64,000 nucleotides of DNA from Vesta saturnalis (Eukaryota; Arthropoda; Insecta; Coleoptera; Lampyridae): positions 10,463,501 through 10,527,500 of the forward strand of contig JARFJB010001166.1 in assembly GCA_036346205.1 (NCBI GenBank), written 5' to 3'. Below, one piece after another: positions 22,080 through 33,059 of this stretch. Every line of letters begins with the position of its first letter. Within the stretch, counting starts at the first letter, position 1. Below the pieces are notes generated by a model. The model saw only the letters and a list, made by a program, of their open reading frames with translations. It searched no databases and had not been told where the DNA came from. Position numbers and translations under genes: made by a program.

Positions 22080-22899
22080 GTGCGTATGTGCTGGGTTTGC
22101 GTTCGTACATGCATGCGTGCGTGTCTGTCTGAGGTTAGACTTTCGAGTACGATATCCCAAAAGCTTGAATATCGATTGAGTTTAAATTTCATATACGTGT
22201 ATATTTATAACCTAATCCTTACTGGTTTTTAGTAGGGTGGATCTGCGTGCTTAGGGGGAAGATCAATTCCATTCAAATTTTATATCGATATTTGAAATCT
22301 AAATATTTAGACACCAGCCAATTTAGTGGAGATAGGGGTAAAAGGTTACAAAATAGAAGAAATAACTATTACAAATGAACGCACTGCAGCTTTTGGTACG
22401 TGAACATAAAACGTAATAAATAAAAAGTTACCATATTATGTGAAGTATTGCAGAAGTATTACTTACAGAGTATGCATAAATACATAATTAAGAAAAATTA
22501 AAAAAGACAATACACATGGACCTATACTTTGACATAAAATAACCATAATAATGTCTTTAATAAGACCACTTTAAGTCAGATAATAAACCCATTTCTTAAA
22601 AGGGACTTAATATAAGCTGATATTCAAAGACTAGGGGTAAGAAGATAAAGATAAAATCAGATCGTGGGTTCAAATCAGAGAAAATTGTATTTTAATTCAA
22701 TCAATGTTTGTGTTTAACAAGATTGAATGATTTTAACATTACAATTTATATGTATGTTTTATGTTTTTGTATTTCATTTTTCAGTTTCTAGATAATTTCC
22801 TCTCGTTTTCGTATAAAATGGGGTAGGTTTTCAAGTTGGCTAACTCAATTTCTTTCTCATATGAGATTATTCATTAAATAAGCTATAAAGGTTACCAAA
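22080..22899. other. No gene recognised
   Basis: AT-rich, no protein-like ORF, no terminal repeats seen. Confidence 0.5.
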
Positions 22900-24240
22900 A
22901 ATGTTCAGGCGTTTGGTTTATTAGACTGCATTACAGGGTGTTGAAGGATTAGGCATCTTCCATGAGCTCTTTACTTGTACAAAATGGTTTGATATTATTT
23001 GATTTATTAAGTAGCAAAGATTTTAGCGTTTCGTACGTATTTAGATTGCAATAATTTATTTCGTTCAAATTTGGCTCACTGGTACCTTTTAGATGATCGC
23101 TATTGAAGGTGTTGGTAATCACTTGGGATCAAAGATCCCCAAAATCTTTATTTATACGTTAGTTCCGCTGGGGAAAGGGACAAACTCCTTACTTTAATGG
23201 GCGATAATTGAATATTATGGTTTTACGAGTTTGTTTATCATTTGGGGTCAAAACGTGTTTTATAAACAAAATTTTGTGGCTTTAGCACTTTGTTCATTTT
23301 TTTGAACCAAAGATGCACAAAAACTTTATTTACATATCAATTTCGAAACGAATTTCCTGGATAGCCATCAACGACCGTTTATGGACATAAGGCGTTGGTC
23401 TTCATTTGGGGTTCAAGATGCGCAAAAACTGTATTTATACGTTAATTTCATTGGGTAAACAGTCAAACAAAGTGTCTGGATGATCACGACCGAACTTTTA
23501 TGGAAATAGGGAGTTGGTCACTATTTGAGGTCTAAGATATCCAAAACTTTATTTATATGCCAATTTCGTTGGGTAAATAGCCAAACGCATTATTTGAATG
23601 GGCAAAAACTAAACGTTATGGTTTTACGAGGATGGTTATCATTTCGCAGGGAAAACAGTCAAACAAATTGATTGAAGGGGCAAGAAGGTAGCTTTGTGTT
23701 CACCATTTGGGTTAAAGATGCCCTAAAACTTTACTTTTGCGCCAATATCGTTAGAATATGTTATAGTTTTACGGGTTTACCATCATTCGGGACCAAAGAC
23801 GCCCAAAAATTTTAATAATTAACCAATTTCGTTGTGCTTTTATGTTATTGCCCACTATTTGAGTCCACAGAAACCTAAAGCTTTATATACGCCAAATGCA
23901 TTGCCTCGGTCAGCAAGAGCGAACATTTATGGTTTTAGGAAGTTACTTATCATTTGGGGTGAATGCTACCCAAAAACTTATACGCCAAATTTGACAGAGA
24001 AACGATTAAACGCTGGATTATCAAGAACTAACTGTTGTACTTTTAAGGTGTGGGTCAGCAGTTGGTTCAAAAGGCACCCCGTACCCTTATTTATACACTA
24101 ATTACGTCAGCAAAACAGTCAAACGCATTGATTTCCACAAAAATTTAAGTTTATTGTTTAACGATTCTGGTCACCATTAGGATTAGTCATATCCACAACG
24201 CTTATTTATATTTATTATGTGTTACAAACAACTCATGGGT
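22900..24240. repeat. Degenerate tandem repeat of about 115 bp, left block
   Basis: The unit is recognisable from CTTTATTTATACGCCAATTT, then CGTTGGGTAAACAGTCAAAC, GCATTGATTGAATGGGCAA, ATGGTTTTACG and ATCATTTGGGGTCAAAGATG. Copies start near 23148, 23313, 23430, 23549, 23728, 23808, 23880, 23968 and 24086. The array resumes at 26735 after DD41D element 2 and its TA runs. Confidence 0.8.
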
Positions 24241-24247
24241 ATATAGC

Positions 24248-24248
<1 letters not shown>

Positions 24249-24283
<35 letters not shown>
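24249..24283. repeat. (TA)n, left flank of DD41D element 2
   Basis: A TA run ending at the element's left TIR; the matching run on the right starts at 26350. Confidence 0.95.
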
Positions 24284-24285
24284 CC

Positions 24286-26345
24286 AGTGCTTTCATTTCA
24301 AAACTAGGCACCCTTAAATTTTTTTTGAGCATTGGAATCTCGACCTACAAAAAAAATACGTCAATTTAGAAGTCGAGGGGGACATTCAAAAACAGTGTTC
24401 ATGGAATTTTACTTTTCACCCCTTAATCCTCACTCCCCTCACTTTAAAATTTTAAATTGCATCCCCTAGCTTGTGATATATCATTTTGAAGGTATACAAA
24501 ATACAAATCCCATGGCATTCAGAAAATTGATTTCCATCGCCCCATTTTGAAATTACAAGCGAAAATTTCAATACAATTGGAATAAATTTTGTTCATTGAT
24601 TTCATTGTTCAAGACAAAAACAATACTTTATTAAATGCTCAAAATGTTCTCTATTCTTAGGTAATACAATCTATTCGTGTAACCTCACTTTATTAAGTAC
24701 TCAAAATGTTCTCCATTGTTAGCTAGACAATAAAACAATCTATTAACGAATTCTTCTCTAACATTTTGAAATGTTTCCGCAGTAATTTGCTGGCAAGCTT
24801 GACTGATCCTAGCTCTAAGGGCCTGAATATTTTCTGGTTGAGGGTTACGATACACGATTGATTTTAAATAACCCCAAAAGAAAAAATTCAATGCCGTTAA
24901 GTCGGAAGATCTGGCAGGCCATTCTATTGCGCCTCTTCTGCTAATCCATTTGCCGGGAAACCGTTGATTAAGCCATTCGCGAACACCCAACGCATAGTGT
25001 GGGGGTGCACCGTCTTGTTGATACTGCAAATTTCTTTCATCTAACAGTGGGTTGCCTTCTTCGTGAGCTTGACTTTCTAAGGACTCAGTTATAAGCGGAT
25101 CAATGTAGTTTTCCAATAAATTTAAATACAAATCAGCAGTTAAATTTTCTTCTATAAACAAAGGACCTATTATTTCATTTCCAAGAATTCCTGCCCAGAC
25201 ATTTTTTTTTTCTGGAAACTGCGTATGACCCTCTAAGAACACGTTAGCATTTTGAAAATCCCAATAGCTACAGTTCCGTTTATTAACAAAGCCATTCAGA
25301 TAGAACGTCGATTCATCACTGAAGCAAATATTCTTTACCAAATTGCTGTCATTTTGAATCATCGCAGTCATTATTTCACAGAATTTAATCCTCCTATCGT
25401 AATCATCTTCAGTGAGTTCATGGAGAATGGTAAATTTGTAAGGAAAGAACTTGTGACGTTTTAAAGTCTTGTGTATGGAACCAACAGAAATATTCGTTAA
25501 TACAGCGATTTTTAGAATTGAAGTCGTAGGTTCAACGGCAAAATGGCCTAAGACCTCAATTTGTGCAGCTTCGTTGAGAACTCGTGGTGTCTTTCTTACT
25601 TTGTTACATACTGAGCCAGTTTCTTCAAATTTTCTCACCAGAGTTTGCACATACTGATATCCAACATATTTTTCAGGATGCGTTTCGTTGAAGACTCGGG
25701 CTGTGCTACGAGCACACTTATTCTGGGCTCCATACAAATAAATAATTTCAACTCTTTCTTGAATAATGTAAACCATGATTGATTCTTGGTTTTATTCAAA
25801 TTCAATGTTTCAAACTGAAGTAATGAATTGTCAAAATCCAACAACTTAACCGAAACAGACTTGATTATAAATCGTTGCAGTCGGCAATAAATTACAAACT
25901 GAAATACGGCTTACCTTAACTGAACTCTGAAAGCAAAAATAATCCAAATCGATAAAAACACAATAAAAATATTCGAGAGAGGAGATATCGTTTCCGTATC
26001 ACTTCGTATTTCAGTACTTGATAAACTAGGGGTATTGTCTTGAACAATCAAATCAATGAACAAAATTTATTCCTATATTATTAACATTTTCGCTTGTACT
26101 TTCAAAATGGGGCGATGGAAACCAATTTTCTGAACGCCGTTAGATTTGTATTTTGAATACCTTCAAACTGATGTATCACAAGCTAGGGGGTGCAATTTGA
26201 AATTTTAAAGTGAGGTGTGAAAAGTAAAATTCCATGAACACTGATTTTGAATGTCCTCCTCGACATCTAAATTGACATATTTTTTTTCTAGGTCGAGATT
26301 CCATTGCTAAAAGAATATTAAGGGTGACTAGTTTTGAAATGAAAG

Positions 26346-26349
<4 letters not shown>
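24286..26349 (-). mobile_element. DD41D element 2 with TIRs of about 330 bp
   Basis: The left arm, 24286 to about 24626 (from AGTGCTTTCATTTCAAAACT), is inversely repeated at about 26032-26349, ending AGTTTTGAAATGAAAGCACT. Both sides abut TA microsatellite, consistent with insertion at TA. The TIR arms keep recognisable similarity throughout, for example AAATTGCACCCCCTAGCTTGT-like and TTTTGTTCATTGATTT blocks, with small indels. The element is 2064 bp and carries one uninterrupted minus-strand ORF. Its terminal sequence differs from the CAGGGTGATT ends of elements 1 and 3. Confidence 0.9.
24685..25776 (-). CDS. DD41D transposase, full length, third catalytic Asp replaced by Asn
   Basis: A 363-residue ORF without stops. 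Residues 1-60 form an HTH with RSTARVFNETHPEKYVGYQY and VRKFEETGSV; about 65-115 is a second HTH (TTSILKIAVLTNISVGSIHK). The catalytic core has CFSDEST (Asp154), NVWAGIL, QQDGAPPHY (Asp255), RWxxRRG-type (KWISRRGAIEWPA) and LTALNFFFWGYLK, where Asn297 stands at the position that is Asp in the two other DD41D copies. There are 41 residues between 255 and 297, hence the DD41D label. The C-terminus (QALRARISQACQQITAETF) is as expected. Length is normal for mariner-superfamily enzymes (about 340-370 aa). The AAT codon could arise from GAT by one transition. The protein probably cannot cut DNA but may still bind ends. Confidence 0.85.
   Translation of the reverse strand: MVYIIQERVEIIYLYGAQNKCARSTARVFNETHPEKYVGYQYVQTLVRKFEETGSVCNKVRKTPRVLNEAAQIEVLGHFAVEPTTSILKIAVLTNISVGSIHKTLKRHKFFPYKFTILHELTEDDYDRRIKFCEIMTAMIQNDSNLVKNICFSDESTFYLNGFVNKRNCSYWDFQNANVFLEGHTQFPEKKNVWAGILGNEIIGPLFIEENLTADLYLNLLENYIDPLITESLESQAHEEGNPLLDERNLQYQQDGAPPHYALGVREWLNQRFPGKWISRRGAIEWPARSSDLTALNFFFWGYLKSIVYRNPQPENIQALRARISQACQQITAETFQNVREEFVNRLFYCLANNGEHFEYLIK

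Positions 26350-26414
<65 letters not shown>
26350..26414. repeat. (TA)n, right flank of DD41D element 2
   Basis: A long TA run directly after the right TIR. Confidence 0.95.
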
Positions 26415-26416
<2 letters not shown>

Positions 26417-26656
26417 TGTGGACCTGAACACGCTAAATTTGGCCGATCGTGCTAAAGCACTCAGGAACACTTAGGAAGATGGATAGAGCAATAATGAATT
26501 GCCAATAGATGCCTATGAACAGCTACCTTAAATTTTCTCATATCATAAGTGAGAGGAAAACAGGAACTAGGGAGATCATTCCAGAGATTAGAAGCCGTGT
26601 AGAAAATGTGGACTGCGCCCGTTTGGTACGACAAGGGAGATTTGTACTGCATATAC

Positions 26657-26657
<1 letters not shown>
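26415..26657. other. Spacer between TA runs
   Basis: About 240 bp of non-repetitive sequence. A minus-strand ORF (26461-26658) reads GAVHIFYTASNLWNDLPSSC, which is the kind of C-terminal wording seen in LINE reverse transcriptases (FxxxA-xLWNxLP). It may be a tiny LINE tail fragment. Confidence 0.4.

Positions 26658-26731
<74 letters not shown>
26658..26731. repeat. (TA)n microsatellite
   Basis: About 35 TA units; Ile/Tyr ORFs across it are artefacts. Confidence 0.95.
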
Positions 26732-26734
26732 TAT

Positions 26735-27198
26735 TCTCGCGCTTTATACGCCAATTTTGTTGGAAAAACTACCAAACGCTTTACTGGATTGGACAAATAG
26801 TAAATGTTACAGTATTACGGTGTTGGTCAATATTCGGGACCAAAGACCGCACAATTCTCATTTATTCACCAATTTCGTTGTGAAAACGGTCATACGCATT
26901 TCATCAATGGATAATAACTAAATGTTCTGCTTTTACGGTGTTGTCCATCATCTGGGCCCAAAGATACCTAATTACTTTATATACGTCAAATGTATCGTCT
27001 CGATGGTGAAGAGCGAACATTTATGGAAGTTAGATATCATTTGGGGTCAATAGTAGCCAAAAACATTATTTATACGGCAATTTCGTTGGAGAAGCGATGC
27101 AACGCTTGATTAACAAGAACTGAGCATTGTTGTTTTATAGTATAACGGTTGGGTCCCCCAAGCTTTATTTATACACTAATTTCGTTAGGAAAAATTTT
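26735..27198. repeat. Degenerate tandem repeat of about 115 bp, right block
   Basis: Continues the array of 22900-24240. The part at about 26868-27185 matches 23820-24110 in unit order, including GAGCGAACATTTATGG, CATTTGGGGT and TTATACACTAATT, so the two blocks share a higher-order duplication. Confidence 0.75.
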
Positions 27199-27214
27199 AT
27201 TTTATTGGTGTACA

Positions 27215-27588
27215 TAACCTTCACGGCATTCCCTTAAGGGGGAAGCAAAACAATCCGTGCCTCTTATTTATTTTTCATTCACAATCTTTCTCCATACTTT
27301 CCTCTCTCTGCATATCTCCCTAGCTTCCGCAAGATTCATACATTTTATTTGCAAAACTTCTTATCTCTCTTTCTTTTATCATACATTCTACCTTATTCAC
27401 ATATATTTACTTCGTTATTCTTGCGTTGTTCATTCTGTCAATGTGGCCAAACCAACGCAGTGTACTACTTTTATACCTATCCATCATAGTATTGTCCTCC
27501 CCACACTCCTTCATTATACACTAATTCTTTATCTTATCTCTTCTCGTTTTACCACATGCGCTTCTCAGGAATCTCATTACCATCGCAC
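27215..27588 (-). mobile_element. RTE-like LINE 3' fragment
   Basis: It resembles the last 370 bp of LINE copy 1 (13548-13975), for example GGCATTCCCTTA, GCAAAACAATCC, CTTATTTATTTTTCATTCAC, TTGCGTTGTTCATTCT and CGCTTCTCAGGAATCTCAT. It encodes only the degraded C-terminal segment, with deletions. It interrupts the end of the tandem array. Confidence 0.85.
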
Positions 27589-27952
27589 TTGTTTATATTT
27601 ATTATGTGTTGCAAACACATTATGAGAATGTACTGTCCGCACGTGGCAAGAACAACGGCTACTTCTATGGTTGGGCTGGATGTCAAAATTTAAAGAACTA
27701 TTTCACTTAGAAATACGCGGATACTGACGCATTTTACTACATCATGCACCAATGTCCAAAAAATCAATGTTATGAATTTTAGAGGGTCACATCTGTTTTT
27801 GATGTCACAGTATGGAAAGATTTCGATGGGAAATCATCTAAAGGCAATGTCTAATAAATGAATAAATGGAGTAGGATTTTCCTTAAATTTCGATTTGAAC
27901 TTGGTTTACTCCTAAATTTCGGGAAAGGCGCGGCTACTCTTAAACGGGTTTG

Positions 27953-28310
27953 ACTTCATGGTACTTTAATGAAAACTGGTTTTCGAGTAACTCTCATCCC
28001 TTCCGACTTCCTATAAGCGAGATCGGTCAGAATTCCGAAACCGTAGATCGTAGTGGTGCCACTACTCATTGGAAAGTTCTCGACAAGCCCCACCCAATTG
28101 TGCCTAAGAATGAAAAAGGATTTTTTCAACGGATTTATTTCCCTAAAGGGGGGATATATGCTCCTTGGTACTTCATGGTACTCTAATGAAAGGTCTCGAT
28201 GAGAAGAGTATTTTTCTACCAACTCTCATCTTCTCCGACCCCCTATAAGCGAGATCAGTTATAATCCCGTATATATCGTAGGTGTTCCATGCGACCACTG
28301 CAAAACATTA
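27953..28310. repeat. Direct repeat of about 217 bp, two partial units
   Basis: CTTCATGGTACTTTAATGAA at 27953 recurs as CTTCATGGTACTCTAATGAA at about 28170, each followed by AACTCTCATC, TTCCGAC/CTCCGAC, CCCTATAAGCGAGATC and ATCGTAG. The second unit is cut short near 28300, consistent with a satellite remnant. Confidence 0.75.
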
Positions 28311-28319
28311 CTATATTCG

Positions 28320-31300
28320 GTTTAGGACGGTTTATTTATTTATTGCTTCGTGCAACTGTTTGAACTTGTTTGACTGTTTTTTTTTTAATTAAAATATATT
28401 TTACAGTTCTATTAGTTCATTTTGGAGACCAACTCCATGGTCTTGATTTATTTGTTAAATAACCGCCTGTAGTTTTTCTTTAAAAAAAGCTTTGTTTTTA
28501 TTTATATCTCTACATGCTTTATTAATTACGTGTACCATTTTCACTTTAATAAAATTAAGTATTTTATCCGACAATTCGCGGTTGATTGATTATGCTTATT
28601 ATTTCACTACTCCAGTAATTTTCGCTAAATTACTGTCCACTAAGGCAAATGTTATATTTTTTATCAAAATTCTTTGTATCTATTTTTTTTAACAAACGTA
28701 ACTAAAAAGGATATTGTATTCCAAAACTATGATGTAATTAACTCGAATTAGACTTAATTATGCATATACAGGTTATAAAAACGCCATAATAAGTTTAAAT
28801 GTCACATCGTTTCCGTTCAAAATTGGTTTTAGGTTTAGTTTGCTAATTAATTATGTGTTTTTAGATTTTAACCTAATTAATGGAACAACCGACGTCCTTA
28901 TTATCATATATCTGAAAGATGTACCTAAATTGGCCTTAAAACACATATAAATTTGTTTAAATTTAGATCAAGTTTACTTTGTGTTTTCTAGTTCACACGA
29001 TATGTTCGATTATAAGAATAATGTATCAATTTTATCGATCAGCTTACCATACTTTATTTAAAAATTTTGATTATGGTAATTTAATTTAATTTTAATTTTT
29101 GTTTTAATTACACAAAATTTTAACGTTCTACTTTAATTAAAATTAAAATGTGCAATAAAGCAATATGCTATTATTATCCTTTAAGTACATTGCCTATGTT
29201 GGGCATAAGTTTTATAACTGTGTTTAAACTGTTTTATATGCCTTTAAACATTGCTGTTATAAATGTGGTTACTTTAATATGACTTTAGATCAATTTAATT
29301 CTAACGCAATAAGGCTAGTAACTAAAAAAATGATATCACTCCTAATGTTTGGTTTAAAAATTAATTTTAATTCATTAAAATTTTATGCAGAAATCATTTA
29401 CTGTTTAATGTGTGTTTAGCATATTCATCAATATTTTATTTTTATTACTGTAATTAAGAAAGAAGAAATTAACTAAACCCTCTGTTAATAATTAGGTTGT
29501 ATAAGTAACACAAAATTAGTCCATGTTCAACATAGCGAATTAACTTAACTAAATTACCACTTGGTAGTATATTACATCAATGTATAGCATTTATTTTTAA
29601 ATAAAAGTGTTAAAATACTGTTAACAACCTGAAAGATTTTATCATAATAAATTAACTAACGTGTAAAATTAATACTTTGCATAATTTTATAAAATTCTGA
29701 ATTTATTTCAATATTGCTTGAACTTTTTCAATATACAATGTGATATTGAATTAATCGTTTGACTGAATAATGCCTTTTTGTTAAATAATATAAGTTTACA
29801 TAATTTAAAGATATAATTTTGTATTTAAAAAAATCGTGTCTCAAAGTTATCAGAATCCGGAACAGTAATAAAAGTGCGACGCCTTCCGCGCCATCTAGGA
29901 TTTTTTTATATTTAGGTTACACTTTTAATTTCATGTTAATGCCTTCTGGGAACTTCCCATTTTGTAAACGGGTTAGTTCGCTGTTAGTTCACTGTTTCAG
30001 GGTCGCGGTTTAATCCGTGATTAATCTAAAATAATTAAAGGTTTGATTCGCGATTTTAAGGAGGTTAGCCCGTGTAGATTAGGACTTGAACGATAATTTT
30101 TGGTTTAATTCGCGGTTTGATTAAAATAATTCAGGGATCTCCCAGTTTCATTTGCGGTTTTCAAGTTTAATTGCAGTAATTAACGGTTTGATTCGCAGTT
30201 GAAATAAAGTAATTATCCGTTTTCCCGGTTTAATTATTATAATTGACGGTTTCATGAAGACTTACCATCTCAAAATGTGATTCTTCTGAAGAAATTCAGC
30301 GTCTTGAAATTTGGGTTGGATGCTTTAGAGAAACTTCAGCATTATGAAATTGGTCTAGCACCGGATTGCTTTTGGTAGAGCCCGATCCGACTGATCAGAC
30401 TGGTTTCTAATTATCTGGGTCAGTTAAAGACTGCACCAGCTGAAGGGTTTCCGATTAAAGATCCTTTTCTAGAATTGATCTAGGTGTATTATTATTAGAT
30501 ATTTCTCAGTTAGAATTGGTCGGTGTGAGGATTTCATTTAAAGATTATTATGAAAATCTTTTCTAATTGATCTCTTGCTCGTGCATCCGGTTACCTAACA
30601 TAAGGAATTACCTGGGGTAGGAGTTTATAGTTCTGACTGAGCTTCCTCAATCTTACACTATCTTATTAATTAATTAGTGTGAAACAAAAAAGGTAAATTA
30701 CAGGCACATATTTTCAGAAATAAGATGATTAAGAATTGTTAGACTAAAAAAACCATTATTAGAGATTTTTATTTTTCTTTAATACAATGGATATTGGCAA
30801 AAACCAGTTAAATACTCATTGCTGCGTTCTTTAATTGCACCAAGATAAGAAACACCTTTCACCCGTAATGACATACTACATAATACTCTGTTAATGACAC
30901 AAGGTTTCTAGTGATACTCATTGGTGCATTTACTTACGAGATTGGTTTAATTGAAATGTGTCTTTGGTTCATAAAAAATTGATTAAGGAATACATATACG
31001 AATAATTATTACCACAATAAAGGTACAAATCCTTTTTAACAATCGATATATGTCTTACTCATAGAATTTTGTGATTGCTGCTTGAAGAATTCTTTCATAG
31101 CGTTTTGCAGTTCTGCGCATGACTGAAAGCGAGGAGGAATCGCTGCACACAAATGTAGGTCTAGTCCATTTTGTTACGATATTATGGGTAGATCTTACAT
31201 TCACTCCCATATTGTATGAAATTGGCACTATAAACATTATGAGTTGAAGACAATGCGCGTTTTAACAGCATACAGGGCGACTAAAAAAAACCATTAACCA

Positions 31301-31860
31301 TGTAATGCAGTTCATTTTTACACCACCCACTTCAGTACTGAAATGTACAACATGTTTAAACCTTAGATAAGATGGTTTCCGCAAAGTTAACTTCAGAGCT
31401 GCAACAACAAAATGTTACCGCTATTCCAACCAGTTCAGTTAAAAACTTGCACATTAATGAGGCTTCCTCATCAAGGTACCGATCCCCAGGTCAAGCTGAA
31501 CCGTTTCATGAAGCACAATAGATGTTTATGTTACATTTTCATTGGATATCCGTCGTACCACGTCGGCAGTACAAGTGTATCAAAAGAATTCAGGATTATA
31601 CTTTACATAAAAGACTAATCTAAAAATTCAATTAAAAAATTTTATTGGGTGTAGACGACAACGCAACAAACAAATCACCGCACAAATGCATGAAGCCAAG
31701 CGTTAAAAGCATTCTTAGGGAACATGAAACTATGTTTGTAAAGATCTAAAAATTTTTACGCGTTAACCAAAATAATTATTTACTAATTAACAATTTATTT
31801 TTATTAGTAGTAAGTAACCGTACACATAAACCAATCACGACCAAAAACTACAAATCCAGC
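28320..31860. other. Gene-free AT-rich stretch
   Basis: No ORF has convincing composition. Around 30000-30260 there is a loose tandem of a 35-45 bp unit based on GGTTTGATTCGCGGTTTAAT and AAAATAATTAA. Elsewhere I see only AT-rich unique-looking sequence. Confidence 0.55.
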
Positions 31861-31861
31861 A

Positions 31862-32470
31862 AGCTAATAGTTCTGTGACGTTCACTACCGCCGCCACCGA
31901 CGATGGAAGAAAAAGCCCGCCCTGCAACCACCAGTCCCGACAAGTTCATCACACAGAAAAAGAGGCTCAAGGAGACACCGCCGCCATTAACAGTGCTACT
32001 GCATATCCGAAACGCACTGTATCAAGTGCACTTGCAATGACCACACCTGTCAATGAACAAACCCTGCACCGACCGGGCAGTGTGTTAACTGTGGTGTGTC
32101 ATTTACAAAGGATGATGATGAAAGTCACGCATCGACCGAAGGGGGCACCGACGTCAACGGTGCCTTTTTCAACCATGATCGGCGCTATTGATACCCCCAA
32201 CAGAATCCGCCTTAGGATTAGACTCTATTTTAGGCTTCCTCAGTAGTTTCATAATGAACCTATCATGCGCAAGATGGTAGCAGCGTTAACTCAGGATAAA
32301 ACTACGATTGGCCATCGAGGAGCGATTCATGTACGGTCGGGGGTAATTTCACTTTTCGCGTAATCATGTAGAGGTCCGGTGAAGAGTGGTGTCCAAGGTC
32401 TATACAATAAGTTCTGTCTAACCGTACCGATTCGCCTATAATGCTTCTCGCATAGGGCTGTTAACACCAC
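31862..32470 (+). repeat. Unknown module M, copy A
   Basis: Collinear with 56046-56440. Shared landmarks are an ACAGAAAAxGA start, GGCTTCCTCAG versus GGCCTCCTCGCAG, a GCAGCGTTAACTCAGGA-like block (GCAGCGGCGCTCACTCAGGG in copy B), a CATGTACGGT versus CGCACGGT block, CTTTTCGCGTAATCA versus CTTTTCGAGTAATCA, and AGAGGTCCGGTG versus AAAGGTCTGCTG. GC content is higher than in the surroundings. A 123-residue ORF (31875-32246) does not cover the conserved part and has no known motif. Both copies are followed by A/C-rich sequence. I cannot identify the element. Confidence 0.55.
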
Positions 32471-32784
32471 AACCATACTTTAGTCATCTTGTTACTGCAG
32501 AATGACCTAAGTACGCTTAACAAATACTTTCTACATATTCACTTGGGCAGCAATGGTCACAGCAACCACCTGTGGGAACACATCCAACCCACCCAACAAC
32601 AATACATAAAAACCATTACCCAGGTCATTGTACTATCCCATAACTACAACAAACACATAATGGTGTTAACCAACGTCACACAACACCTACATCTCCCAAC
32701 TCTCCATCTCAGTGGTGAATGAGAAGATTCTAGAACTGCATACCACAAAACTACACTTCTCATACATTATTGTATAATTATAAC

Positions 32785-32945
<161 letters not shown>

Positions 32946-33000
32946 GACTTATAGCCAATGTCGACTAACGTGGTCGCGTGAAATAAAAGTTGTGATGCTA

Positions 33001-33043
33001 ATTACAGTATCTGAAATTTTTTAAGTACGTCAGATACTGTAAT
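33001..33043. repeat. 14-bp perfect hairpin
   Basis: ATTACAGTATCTGA (33001-33014) and its exact reverse complement (33030-33043) are separated by 15 bases. Confidence 0.85.
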
Positions 33044-33059
33044 CGAAATGGCAGTTTTG

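Noticed and set aside
21486..22160. Cys/Val/Arg and Thr/His ORFs over the GT array
   Set aside because: Simple-repeat artefacts.
24200..24300. Possible separate TA-rich regulatory region
   Set aside because: It is a plain TA microsatellite flanking the DD41D element.
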